NCBI GenBank assembly: GCA_005879605.1
Contig: VBKE01000312.1
Location: 1-32,865, forward strand
Origin: Deltaproteobacteria bacterium
GTDB taxonomy: Bacteria; Desulfobacterota; Binatia; UBA9968
DNA: 32,865 bases
Direction of reading: 5' to 3'
The translations under genes were made by a program, and so were the position numbers. This document shows positions 1 through 7,809 of the stretch, in pieces (positions within the stretch are counted from its first letter, which is position 1; each line of letters opens with the position of its first letter). The notes beneath the pieces were generated by a model. It did not search any database, was not told the DNA's origin, and saw only the letters and a list, made by a program, of their open reading frames with translations.

Positions 1-1294
1 GTTTAGTCGCGTCGATCAGAACCTTTCCGCCGATGCGATGCCAACCGGGAGCGCCCGGCGACCCGAACTCCGGGCATGAGGGATCCATTGCGTGGATTTT
101 GGCGCCGTGAATCACAATGATGTCTTCCTGCGGATTGACGCGCGTATTGATCGCCCAGAGAAGTTCCGCGTAATTAAAAATATCGACGTCTTCGTCGACC
201 GCAACGGCGACCTTTGGGTGCTGATACTCGCTGGAGAGCGCCGCCAATAACACATTTCTCGCCTCGCCGTAGTAGCGCGAGTTCATCTGGACCACGACGC
301 CGAAGATTCCCGGCAACACCAACACGTTCTTCACGTCGGCGAAGCCGCCCACGGTTCTGATGCGGCGAAGGATTTGCGCGGACATCGGAACTTTGTGATA
401 GACGCAGCCTTCGACTTCGGTGCCGTTCTGAACGTTCTTGAAGATCGCATCGTGACGCATCGTGACGGCTTTGATGTTCACGACAGGATTCATCCCCGCG
501 CCGGTGAGATAGTAATCCTGGAATTCGCTGAAGGGTCCTTCCGGCTCACGGACTTTCGGTGGAATTTCTCCTTCCAGGATGATCTCGGCATGAGCCGGGA
601 CTTCCAGATCGACGGTCTCGCACTTCACGAGCTCCACCTCTTCCTGCAGCAGCGCCGAGGCGATCTCGAGCTCATCCACGCCGTACTGTGTGGTGGTCGC
701 CGCGGCGAAGTAGTACATCGGATGGTGACCGATCAAGATCGCGACAGGCATCGGCTTATTCTGCGCTTCATACATTTGATAATTCGCCCAGGCGTGGCGC
801 GGATAGAGGAGAATGCCGAATTTCTGCGGACCTTTCATTTGCAGGCGATGAAAACTGATGTTGCGCCGGCCGGTCTCGGGATTCTTGGTGATCATCAGCC
901 CGGACCCGATGTAAGGACCTCCGTCACGGATACCCGCTTGATGGATCGGCATCTTCGTGATGTCTACCTGATCACCGACTGTAATTTTTTCCTTCACCGG
1001 TCCGGTCTTGACCATACGCGTCGTGCCCAGTCGCTCCGTGCGGCGCACAAATTCCGGGACCATCTCGTCGCGGTGAGTCCCAAAGGCGAGAGGCGCCAGA
1101 GACACATCACCGGGAGCTTGTCCCAGGCAGCGCCAACCGGGAAAGCCCGGCAGATTTTCGAAAAGAAGCGCGCGATCTCGCGCCTGCCACAGCAGCGCTC
1201 CCATTTGAGTACGGGGATCGACGGGCTTTTTTATCCGCGCCAGAAGCCCGGCTTCATCTAATAGATTGATCCATGAGCGCATATCTTGGGCCAT
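1..1294 (-). CDS. UbiD-family (de)carboxylase, C-terminus beyond window edge
   Basis: An open frame of 431 codons runs from ATG at 1294 to the left edge, with no stop inside the window. UbiD-family enzymes use prenylated FMN to decarboxylate, or reversibly carboxylate, aromatic or alpha,beta-unsaturated acids in the cytoplasm. Visible family residues are the RRNISFHRLQ segment (N145 and R150, spaced like the cofactor/metal Asn and catalytic Arg of Fdc1), E208/E210 in VDELEIAS, and PEGPFSEF with E252 and E257 spaced like the catalytic Glu pair. The start is fixed by AAGGAGA at 1302-1308, 8 nt upstream. It is divergent from an MFS transporter, which fits uptake or export of the same acid. The family covers UbiD, Fdc1, phenylphosphate and 4-hydroxybenzoate enzymes, and the substrate cannot be chosen from sequence alone. 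A plus-strand frame over the same region is an antisense shadow. Confidence 0.93.
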   Translation of the reverse strand, partial: MAQDMRSWINLLDEAGLLARIKKPVDPRTQMGALLWQARDRALLFENLPGFPGWRCLGQAPGDVSLAPLAFGTHRDEMVPEFVRRTERLGTTRMVKTGPVKEKITVGDQVDITKMPIHQAGIRDGGPYIGSGLMITKNPETGRRNISFHRLQMKGPQKFGILLYPRHAWANYQMYEAQNKPMPVAILIGHHPMYYFAAATTTQYGVDELEIASALLQEEVELVKCETVDLEVPAHAEIILEGEIPPKVREPEGPFSEFQDYYLTGAGMNPVVNIKAVTMRHDAIFKNVQNGTEVEGCVYHKVPMSAQILRRIRTVGGFADVKNVLVLPGIFGVVVQMNSRYYGEARNVLLAALSSEYQHPKVAVAVDEDVDIFNYAELLWAINTRVNPQEDIIVIHGAKIHAMDPSCPEFGSPGAPGWHRIGGKVLIDATK

Positions 1295-1511
1295 AAGCCA
1301 GTCTCCTTTTTTCTAACGTGCTCGGCGAATTTTTTCGGACCAATTCATATCACGCTAGCGCTCCCGCCACCACAAGAAACAGCGTTGGAATAACCAAACT
1401 GAGGCGATGGAGGGCTGGCCATCGAGGCACAGGCCTATTTTGCTCAGACCGGAGACTTTCTTCCCGAGATACGCAATCACACTTTTTGAAGAAAAGCCGA
1501 AATAAAGCGCG

Positions 1512-2861
1512 GTGGAAATGAGCGAAACGTCAGTGCGATGCGGCCCGGGGGCTAACGGGACACCGGTTCAGAAAAAATCATTGACTGAACAGCGATATTC
1601 ATTTAGCGTCCGGCCTATGCGCAAATTTTCTTTGACATCAATGTTCGGCCTCGGCGATCTGGCGCCTGAACGGCGCCGCGCGCTCAGTCTCGTTTACGCG
1701 ACCAGCATGGCGCTGGTTATGGGCGTGAATTTCATCCAGCCGGCCTTGCCCGCGATGACCAAGCCTTTCGGCATCCCGGACGCAGCGCTGGGACTGGTCA
1801 TGACTATGTTGACAGCGCCCGCTATTTTTCTCGCGCCACTCTTCGGGGTCGTCGCCGACCTCTTTGGGCGCCGGCTACTATTGGCCTGGGGACTTATCTT
1901 ATACGGCATATTCGGCGCGGCAATGGCACTTGCGCCGACATTTACCTGGCTGCTCGTCTTGCGCGCCATGCAAGGGGTCGCATACAGCGCGGTGATCCCG
2001 CTGACCATCGTGTTGATCGGCGATCTCCTCGAAGGAGACCATGAGATCGGCGGGCAAGGACTGAAGGTCTTTCTCGACCGCGTCGGTTACCTGATACTTC
2101 CGCCGTTAGGCGGCCTGCTCGCGACGATCGCGTGGTACTGGCCCTTCACGTTATACATCCTAACCGTCCCGCTTGGCATCGCGGCATTTTTCTGGATGCC
2201 TGAGACGAAAGGAGAACGGCGGAGCGGCACCAGGGCCTATTTGGGTGACATTCTCCGCCTCACTCGCCATCCGAGACTGCTCGTTGCCTTCTCCGCGGGC
2301 TTTTTGAGGTTTTTTCTCGACTATGGTTTTCTCACCTATTTCCCGCTGTTTCTCGTGCGCACGCATGGCATTTCGACGGCCACGGCTGGATTGCTCTACA
2401 CGTTCTTTTCGGCCGGCGCCATGATCACGTCCAGCCAGGCGGGTCGCCTCGCCGCGGGTCGCGACAAGGCACATCTTCTCTTTGTCGCGTTCCTGATTAG
2501 TGGCGCCGCGGTGATCGCGGTGCCGCTCATACCCGGCGTTTGGCTGGTGGGATCGGCGCTCTTTTTCTACGGTTTAGCGAATGGCGTGATCTCGCCGATG
2601 CAGAAGAGTTTGTTGACCCAAAACGCGCCGGCGGAATTACGCGGCGGCATCGTCTCGTTCGACCGCCTGATTCAGCAGGTTTCAAAGACGACCTCGACAT
2701 CCATCGTCGGCATCCTGCTGGTATCTGCAAGTCTGCCGACGATTTTTTGGTTTCTGGGCGTTCTTTCAGTCATCAGTGTGCTTTTAATGGCAGCCCTGTT
2801 GCCGAGCGCCAAACAACTAGCCACCAAGCCCGTTCCTAGAACAAACCCCACACAACCCTAA
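1512..2861 (+). CDS. MFS transporter (DHA1-like drug/metabolite exporter or permease)
   Basis: This is a protein of up to 449 residues with about 12 hydrophobic segments and a Major Facilitator signature: the loop 2-3 motif GVVADLFGRRLLL, followed by the RAMQGVAYSAVIP segment typical of helix 4. It is an inner-membrane secondary transporter, probably proton-coupled. The start is uncertain. The longest frame begins at GTG 1512 with ATG at 1518, but the first ~35 residues are polar and low in family character. ATG at 1617 (MRKFSLTSMFG) precedes the usual short cytoplasmic N-terminus before helix 1 and may be the true start. It is divergent from the UbiD-family gene, with about 217 bp between them in which I see no clear operator. 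Substrate unknown; an aromatic or carboxylic acid is suggested only by the neighbour. Confidence 0.88.
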   Translation: MEMSETSVRCGPGANGTPVQKKSLTEQRYSFSVRPMRKFSLTSMFGLGDLAPERRRALSLVYATSMALVMGVNFIQPALPAMTKPFGIPDAALGLVMTMLTAPAIFLAPLFGVVADLFGRRLLLAWGLILYGIFGAAMALAPTFTWLLVLRAMQGVAYSAVIPLTIVLIGDLLEGDHEIGGQGLKVFLDRVGYLILPPLGGLLATIAWYWPFTLYILTVPLGIAAFFWMPETKGERRSGTRAYLGDILRLTRHPRLLVAFSAGFLRFFLDYGFLTYFPLFLVRTHGISTATAGLLYTFFSAGAMITSSQAGRLAAGRDKAHLLFVAFLISGAAVIAVPLIPGVWLVGSALFFYGLANGVISPMQKSLLTQNAPAELRGGIVSFDRLIQQVSKTTSTSIVGILLVSASLPTIFWFLGVLSVISVLLMAALLPSAKQLATKPVPRTNPTQP

Positions 2862-2899
2862 CTCACCGCAATCGATCAACCCGAAAATACCATTCAACG

Positions 2900-3772
2900 T
2901 CAGAAAGCCTTGAACTCCTTCTCTTCCCGGCTCTCGGTCTCCAACTGAATGGTCGTGTGCTCGATGTTGAAACGCTGCTTGAGTGTATCTTCGATGCAGT
3001 TAAGAACCGCGTGAAAATCCCCGCCGTTCTCGACCACGGCATGAGCGCTCAAAGTGAAGATATCCGATGTGACCGCCCAGACGTGAAGATCATGAACCTC
3101 GGTGACCCCTTCGACCGCTTCAATGGTCTCCCGGACTTCGTCGAGCCGGATACCCTTGGGAACCGACTGCATGAGTACACTGAAAGATTCCTTGACCAAA
3201 CTCCAGGACGAATGGAGAATGAGCAGCCCGATGAGAATGCTAATCAGCGGATCAGCCACATACCAACCGGTCTGGAACATGATCAGACCGGCGGCAATGG
3301 CTCCCACCGAGCCCAACGCATCGCTCACGATGTGCAAGAAGGCTCCGCGCAAATTTAAATTATGATGGTGTGAACCGTATAGGATGACACCGGCAGCGAT
3401 ATTCACCACTAAACCCAGCATAGCCACAATCATCATGCCGTAGCTTGCAACCTTCGGCGGATCGAAAAAGCGGTTATATGCGGCTGCAAAAATGATCCCG
3501 ACAATCAGCCATAACGTCAGGCCGTTAAAAAGTGCCGCCAATATTTCTACCCGATGATAACCGTAGGTGCTGCTCAACGTCGCCGGCCGTTTGGCGATCC
3601 GAAAGGCAAACAGAGTCAGCGCTAACGCCGCGATGTCAGAGAGCATGTGTCCGGCATCCGACAAAAGAGCCAGGCTATTGGTCAAAAAACCACCGATCAA
3701 CTCGGCAAAGAAATAGACGGAGCTGATGCCCAGGGCCAATTTAAGTCGCCGCGATTCGGAGTGTCGTTCCAC
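2900..3772 (-). CDS. Cation diffusion facilitator (CzcD/ZitB-like zinc exporter)
   Basis: A CDF-family inner-membrane metal/proton antiporter of about 290 residues with six predicted helices. The metal site is visible as two H/D pairs: [14 protein letters not shown] in helix 2 and [11 protein letters not shown] in helix 5. A cytoplasmic C-terminal domain follows, with the conserved [12 protein letters not shown] segment. Zn, Co or Cd are usual substrates. The frame stays open up to a TTG at 3817, but that codon has no ribosome-binding site. GTG at 3772 is preceded by a perfect AAGGAG (3778-3783) at 5 nt spacing and starts right before the charged N-terminal tail, so I prefer 3772. It lies 82 bp downstream of mltA on the same strand and may be cotranscribed with it. 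Confidence 0.94.
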   Translation of the reverse strand: MERHSESRRLKLALGISSVYFFAELIGGFLTNSLALLSDAGHMLSDIAALALTLFAFRIAKRPATLSSTYGYHRVEILAALFNGLTLWLIVGIIFAAAYNRFFDPPKVASYGMMIVAMLGLVVNIAAGVILYGSHHHNLNLRGAFLHIVSDALGSVGAIAAGLIMFQTGWYVADPLISILIGLLILHSSWSLVKESFSVLMQSVPKGIRLDEVRETIEAVEGVTEVHDLHVWAVTSDIFTLSAHAVVENGGDFHAVLNCIEDTLKQRFNIEHTTIQLETESREEKEFKAF

Positions 3773-3854
3773 AGCTGCTCCTTCGAATAAGGTATCCTTC
3801 CGGTAGAATTCGCTCAAGAGCTGACAGTCGCTGACCTAGGACAGGCGCTACGCG

Positions 3855-5084
3855 CTATCTTGGCCTTGGCTGAGACCCGGACGGGCCTTTCAGCGACAAG
3901 AAGTAGAGTTTCCCCTGACTGTTCATGAAACCCGCCGCAGCCTCGGCCTCGGCGCCGCTCCCGAAATAGAGATCGACGCGCCGCGGCCCGAGAATGGCCC
4001 CGCCCGTATCTTGATTCAAAACAAAACGCGAGAAGGGCTGCCAACCGACTAACTGTCCCGCGGTGTTGATGATCGGCCTTCGACTGACAATAAAAGCCAG
4101 AGCGCCCTTGGGAAAGAGTCGCGCGTCCGTGGCGATCGATCTATCCGGAGTCAGCGGAACTTCAAGATTTCCCAGAGGGCCTTCCGGAAGAAAGCGAAAA
4201 AAAACATAGCGTTCATTGTAGGTTAAAATCTCGCTTCGTTCATCCGGGTGGTCGGTAAGATAGAGACGCAGCCGCTGCATCGACATTTCTTCTCGAGGAA
4301 TCTTGCCCCGGTCGATGAGCAACCGTCCGATGCTCCGATACGGTCTCCCATTCGCGCCGGCGTACCCAACTAAAAGTCGCCGGCCATCCTGGAGCTGCAG
4401 TAGGCCCGAGCCCTGAATGTGGAGAAAAAAAAGCTCGATGGGATTTTTCACCCAGGCAATCTCGTAACCTCGGCCCCGCAAAGATCCTTCCTCATCAATT
4501 TCCCGGCGCGAGTAATAAGGCTTCCAACTCTCGCCCTGAACTCGCCCCACTATTTTCTCCTTTGTCGGCGTCGGCATAAGTGTCACCTGCTCCGCCGTGA
4601 TGAGGTCGGACGGCTTGCCGTATATCGGGTAGGCGTATTCGGCCGTGGGAACCAGGCTCGCCTCGATCACCGGCTGGTAGTAGCCGGTGAACAAGACCGT
4701 TTCCAGAGCCGGATCGCTCGATGACGGAATGAGTTCGAACCGCGCAATAAATTCCTTTGTCCAACAGGCATGACAATCCCATCGGCTCAAAAGCGGTTCG
4801 AATGCGCGGAGAGCATCCAGGGCCTGCTTGGCTGTGAATCGCCGCGGCTGCTCGCCGACGACGGTTTCCGGCGGTAATTTTGACAAATGCGAAATGCTGC
4901 GTTGTAGCGCGATTCGGAGCGACTCGCGGTCGAGATCATCGGCAAGGGTCGGTGTTGTCGCCGTCGGCGACTCGCTGCGGATGACCGAGACCGGCAATAG
5001 AAGAAGGAAACCGAAAACGATGGCCAACGGTTGAAGCAGGGCGCTGTGTCTCTTGACGGCACTCGCTACTTGGTACAATCTCAT
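3855..5084 (-). CDS. mltA: Membrane-bound lytic murein transglycosylase A
   Basis: MltA cleaves the glycan strands of peptidoglycan in the periplasm, leaving 1,6-anhydro-muramoyl ends. The 409-residue protein shows the MltA core (VLFTGYYQPVIEAS near residue 130, IQGSGLLQLQDGRRLLVGYA in the middle) and a C-terminal 3D domain, QDTGGAILGPRRVDLYFGSG, with conserved Asp at about 359 and 371. The N-terminus has a basic stretch followed by a hydrophobic segment (AIVFGFLLLLPVSVI), a signal peptide or anchor. I see no lipobox Cys, unlike E. coli MltA, so it may be soluble or anchored by the uncleaved helix. ATG at 5084 shares its base with the divergent metallopeptidase start, so mltA could begin a few codons later. 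Confidence 0.95.
   Translation of the reverse strand: MRLYQVASAVKRHSALLQPLAIVFGFLLLLPVSVIRSESPTATTPTLADDLDRESLRIALQRSISHLSKLPPETVVGEQPRRFTAKQALDALRAFEPLLSRWDCHACWTKEFIARFELIPSSSDPALETVLFTGYYQPVIEASLVPTAEYAYPIYGKPSDLITAEQVTLMPTPTKEKIVGRVQGESWKPYYSRREIDEEGSLRGRGYEIAWVKNPIELFFLHIQGSGLLQLQDGRRLLVGYAGANGRPYRSIGRLLIDRGKIPREEMSMQRLRLYLTDHPDERSEILTYNERYVFFRFLPEGPLGNLEVPLTPDRSIATDARLFPKGALAFIVSRRPIINTAGQLVGWQPFSRFVLNQDTGGAILGPRRVDLYFGSGAEAEAAAGFMNSQGKLYFLSLKGPSGSQPRPR
5053..5079 (+). promoter_or_regulatory. Candidate sigma70-type promoter for the metallopeptidase gene
   Basis: TTGACG at 5053-5058 and TACAAT at 5074-5079 are separated by 15 nt. Both boxes match consensus well, but the spacer is shorter than the usual 16-18. 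It lies inside the 5' end of mltA on the opposite strand. A start of transcription near 5086 would leave almost no leader for a TTG start at 5084, so either the message is leaderless or translation starts further in. Confidence 0.35.
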
Positions 5085-5458
5085 TGCCGTTGAATCACAA
5101 TGAACTCAGAGAAGAAGTCGCGCGCGTCCTCGATAAACTTCCCCGACGCTTTCGCCGGCAGCTGCGCAATCTGGAAATCGTCGTCGAGGAGAAGCCCGAC
5201 CCAGAACTGCTTCTCTCCGTGGGGCTCGATCCTCGCCACCAAACGCTCTACGGGCTCTACCAAGGCGTCCCGCTTCCCGATCGATCTGCCTTTTATCCAC
5301 CGATTCTACCCGACAAGATTACCATTTTTGCAGAGCCTCTGCTGCGGGATTTTCCCGACCCGGACGGGTTACGTGAGCAAATCAGAACCACCGTGCTGCA
5401 CGAGATCGCGCATTATTTCGGAATGGACGATGACGAGATCGACAAGCTGGGCTACTGA
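5084..5458 (+). CDS. Zincin-like metallopeptidase (DUF1025/Zincin_1 family)
   Basis: This small protein, about 124 residues, matches the length of the bacterial Zincin_1 family. The C-terminal motif LHEIAHYFGMDDDEIDKLGY contains the HExxH zinc site (H-E-I-A-H) and the family-typical acidic stretch just after it. No signal peptide is visible, so it is probably cytoplasmic. The function of this family is not established. The start is uncertain: in-frame TTG codons occur at 5084 and 5090 and there is no convincing ribosome-binding site. It is divergent from mltA with a one-base overlap and convergent with the cyclodeaminase-family gene, the two separated by a palindromic repeat. Confidence 0.9.
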   Translation: MPLNHNELREEVARVLDKLPRRFRRQLRNLEIVVEEKPDPELLLSVGLDPRHQTLYGLYQGVPLPDRSAFYPPILPDKITIFAEPLLRDFPDPDGLREQIRTTVLHEIAHYFGMDDDEIDKLGY

Positions 5459-5461
5459 ATA

Positions 5462-5530
5462 GTTTCGCGTCTCGGGTTTCGCGTTTAAGGTTCACCTTCG
5501 AGTCCGTGATATTAACCCGAGACTCGAAAC
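5462..5530. repeat. Intergenic palindrome built from GTTTCG/CTCGG units
   Basis: GTTTCGCGTCTCGGG at 5462-5476 is the reverse complement of CCCGAGACTCGAAAC at 5516-5530, with 14 of 15 positions matching and a loop of about 39 nt. The right arm continues as a 7-nt tandem (CTCGAAA, CTCGGAA, CTCGAAAC) to 5544. It lies between convergent genes, where it could act as a bidirectional terminator hairpin, although no T-tract follows. It is distinct in sequence from the TGGAGTNN family found elsewhere in the window. Confidence 0.75.
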
Positions 5531-5553
5531 TCGGAACTCGAAACGGCTACGGC

Positions 5554-6642
5554 CTAGTCCCTGATATCCTGCAAAAACCACTCCGTCGGTAACTCCCGAC
5601 CCAATCCTTTCTCCTTGGCCAACTGGTAAACTTTACCGGCGCAAGCGGCGAACTGTAGCCCTTGCGTCCCCGCATTGATGAAAAAGGTTGTCTGCTTCGG
5701 ACTGGTTCTTCCCGGAACTTTACCGGCTCTCACATCCATAAAGTACTTGAAGTAATTGCCCCGATAATTATCCACCGTAGGATTGGGAATCCGGCTCCTT
5801 TCTTCAGGCTGGCCGGCGATGTAACCGACGTTGCCATGGAGCCGAATCATTCCTTCATCCATCGCCTCGATCGTATTCTTGCCAAGCTTCACCGACAGAT
5901 CGCACTTCTTGATCACCTTGGGGCCAACCTCGCAAGCGCGAACGCACGTTATATGCGCCCCTTCCTTCAGCCAGTCCGGCTCATCAAAGACAGTTTGGGT
6001 CGAGTCCGTACAGGTCGCCACGATATCGGCTTCGCGCACCACCTTTTCAGGGTCATCCACGGCGATAACTTCAATGTCTAATTTACCAGTCATCTCCCTG
6101 GCGTACGCCTCGCGGTTGGTCTTCGTCGGACTGTAGACCTTTACTCTTTTTAGTTTGCGTACCTCATAGAAAGCTTCCAAGTAGCTGCGCGCCATCCCGC
6201 CGGAGCCAAAAATTCCGACAACCGAGGCGTCTTCACGAGCGAGATACTTCACGCCCAAGCCGGCGCAACCGCCGACGCGCAAATGCTGGATCAAACCGTC
6301 ATTGATGATGGCAAGAGGCTCTCCGTTGCGCACGCTGAAAACCATCACCAACCCACACCATGTTCCCGGCTGCATGCAATACTTTTCTTCTGTTTCACCG
6401 TTAGGCCAGTACACGATGTCGGACTTCATGCGAATGGCAAAGACGCCGATCTTGCGGCTCGCTCCTTCCATCGTGCCCCAGCGATAATAGCCGTCGGGCC
6501 GGTCGCAAGGCACCCAGACATCCAGCCGCGGCCGGTAGACCGCGTCGCCCTTGAGGAGATCGTCATAGCCATCTTCCAACGCCTCCAGACAGGCTTTCAT
6601 ATCGAAAAGCTTTTCCACCTCCTGATTGTTGATGAGCAGCAT
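5554..6642 (-). CDS. Ornithine cyclodeaminase / mu-crystallin family protein
   Basis: A 362-residue NAD(P)-dependent enzyme of the OCD/mu-crystallin family. Members include ornithine cyclodeaminase, ketimine reductases, alanine dehydrogenase-like enzymes and siderophore or opine amino-acid synthases. The Rossmann nucleotide-binding loop is clear (VVGIFGSGGMARSY, residues 142-154). It is preceded by the family segment QHLRVGGCAGLGVKYLA (120-134) and the substrate-side MKSD at 72-75. The ATG at 6642 has GGGAGG about 6 nt upstream, which fixes the start. It is divergent from a fumarylacetoacetate hydrolase-family gene, and the two share a 154-bp regulatory space. True ornithine cyclodeamination should not be assumed; this subfamily, with an insert rich in Trp and Tyr at 43-96, may act on another imine or amino acid. 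Confidence 0.9.
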   Translation of the reverse strand: MLLINNQEVEKLFDMKACLEALEDGYDDLLKGDAVYRPRLDVWVPCDRPDGYYRWGTMEGASRKIGVFAIRMKSDIVYWPNGETEEKYCMQPGTWCGLVMVFSVRNGEPLAIINDGLIQHLRVGGCAGLGVKYLAREDASVVGIFGSGGMARSYLEAFYEVRKLKRVKVYSPTKTNREAYAREMTGKLDIEVIAVDDPEKVVREADIVATCTDSTQTVFDEPDWLKEGAHITCVRACEVGPKVIKKCDLSVKLGKNTIEAMDEGMIRLHGNVGYIAGQPEERSRIPNPTVDNYRGNYFKYFMDVRAGKVPGRTSPKQTTFFINAGTQGLQFAACAGKVYQLAKEKGLGRELPTEWFLQDIRD

Positions 6643-6734
6643 GTTGACCTCCCTTCACTGAATTACAACAACAGCGCCGATTTGAAAAGGCTCAATGCCA
6701 TGGATTGGCTCACTTGACGAGGGCAAAGTTCAGT

Positions 6735-6764
6735 TTGACATTAGCCCCCTATTGTCGCAAAGAT
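6735..6764 (+). promoter_or_regulatory. Weak promoter candidate upstream of the FAH-family gene
   Basis: An exact TTGACA at 6735-6740 lies in the divergent space between the cyclodeaminase-family and FAH-family genes. The best -10 candidate at suitable distance, AAAGAT (6759-6764, 18-nt spacer), matches consensus at only three positions. Support rests mainly on the -35 box and on position. Confidence 0.25.
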
Positions 6765-6796
6765 AGGCGCAAATTTGACGCCCGGAGGAGAAGACC

Positions 6797-7708
6797 GTGA
6801 AGATTCTACGATTCAACGATGACAGGATCGGCGTAATCAAGAACGAGAACAGGGTCGTGGATGTCAGCGATACCGTCAGCGCCCGCAAAGCGAAAGGCCC
6901 GCAAAGAGTGATGGAAGAAATCATCGAAGGCTGGCGCAAGTACCGCCGTCGATTTGAAAAGATTATGACGCAACAGGATGGCGTGCCGTTGAGCGACGTT
7001 CAACTCCTGTGCCCGCTCGCCCGACCAAGCAAATGTCTCGCGGCTTTCGTCAATTATGTGGATCGGCCGGATCGCAGCCCCGATAGCCTCCCGAACGAAT
7101 ACTTCTACAAGTCCTCCGACCTCGTCGGACCGGGGGGTACGGTCGAATTGAGGGATATTCCGGCCGCCGTGGTCTATCAGCCCGAAGCCGAGTTCGCCTT
7201 TGTGATCGGCAAGACCGCCAAAGACGTTTCGGAATCGAAGGCGATGGATTACGTTTTCGGCTACGTTCCCTTTTTCGATGTTTCAACCCGAGGACTGGTG
7301 CGGCGCACGCAGTTCATCCCCAAAGGTCAAGATTCTCATGGCTGCTGCGGTCCGTGGATCATCACCAAGGACGAAATCCCCGATCCGCACAACGTCGTGG
7401 TGAAATCCTGGACCAACGGTGAGCCGCGGCAAAACTACAATACCAAATTCATGGCGCACAAGATTCCGGATCAGCTGGCCTGGTTGTCTCGCTTCCTCCG
7501 GCTCAACCCTGGAGACGTGATCGCCACCGGCACCTTTCATGAGGGATTGCGCCCGATGAATAGCGGCGACAGGATCGAGATCGAGTTCGAGAATATGGGC
7601 AGAGCCCAATTTCTTGTAGGAGGCAACAGTCCGCGCAAAGATGCGGACTGGCTGCCGGGAAGAAATCAGCCGCAAGCGCCGGACGGCGGCGGGATGCACA
7701 GGGTCTAG
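6797..7708 (+). CDS. Fumarylacetoacetate hydrolase (FAH) family protein
   Basis: A 303-residue member of the FAH superfamily, cytosolic Mg/Mn-dependent enzymes that hydrolyse, decarboxylate or isomerise 2-oxo/2,4-dioxo acids, typically at the end of aromatic ring catabolism. The metal site is visible: E-A-E in YQPEAEFAFVIGK (about residues 129-133) and the later Asp in PFFDVSTRG. The C-terminal barrel ends with IATGTFHEGLRPMNSGDRIE, which corresponds to the family VIxTGTPxG...GD segment. The GTG start at 6797 has GGAGGAG at 6784-6790, 6 nt away. An FAH enzyme near a UbiD-family decarboxylase, an MFS transporter and an ABC importer suggests an aromatic or dioxo-acid pathway, but the substrate is unknown. 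Confidence 0.93.
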   Translation: MKILRFNDDRIGVIKNENRVVDVSDTVSARKAKGPQRVMEEIIEGWRKYRRRFEKIMTQQDGVPLSDVQLLCPLARPSKCLAAFVNYVDRPDRSPDSLPNEYFYKSSDLVGPGGTVELRDIPAAVVYQPEAEFAFVIGKTAKDVSESKAMDYVFGYVPFFDVSTRGLVRRTQFIPKGQDSHGCCGPWIITKDEIPDPHNVVVKSWTNGEPRQNYNTKFMAHKIPDQLAWLSRFLRLNPGDVIATGTFHEGLRPMNSGDRIEIEFENMGRAQFLVGGNSPRKDADWLPGRNQPQAPDGGGMHRV

Positions 7709-7715
7709 GGAAGGG

Positions 7716-7809
7716 GAATGGAGTACTGGAGCGTTGGAGTGTTGGGTTTCCGAACCCATTACTCCAGTACTCCATCACTCCAATTCTCCCGTATTCCATC
7801 ACTCCATTC
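7716..7809. repeat. Octamer-based palindromic repeat, copy 1 (between convergent genes)
   Basis: The left arm is a run of TGGAGTNN octamers (from 7719), a short turn TTTCCGAA near 7747-7754 follows, and the right arm is a run of NNACTCCA octamers to 7807, with CTCCA recurring every 8 bp. The arms are imperfectly complementary, so transcripts from either strand could fold into a long hairpin. The outer right end overlaps the end of the ABC permease gene: its last codons, Met-Glu-stop, lie in the repeat. It sits between convergent genes, consistent with a transcript-end structure. Confidence 0.85.

Noticed and set aside
374..1261. 295-codon plus-strand frame
   Set aside because: It is antisense to the UbiD-family gene. 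Its composition (His/Arg/Asp-rich, no family) is typical of a shadow, while the minus strand carries clear catalytic motifs.
1318..1521. 67-codon plus-strand frame between the UbiD-family and MFS genes
   Set aside because: Low-complexity polar sequence, no ribosome-binding site and no recognisable features.
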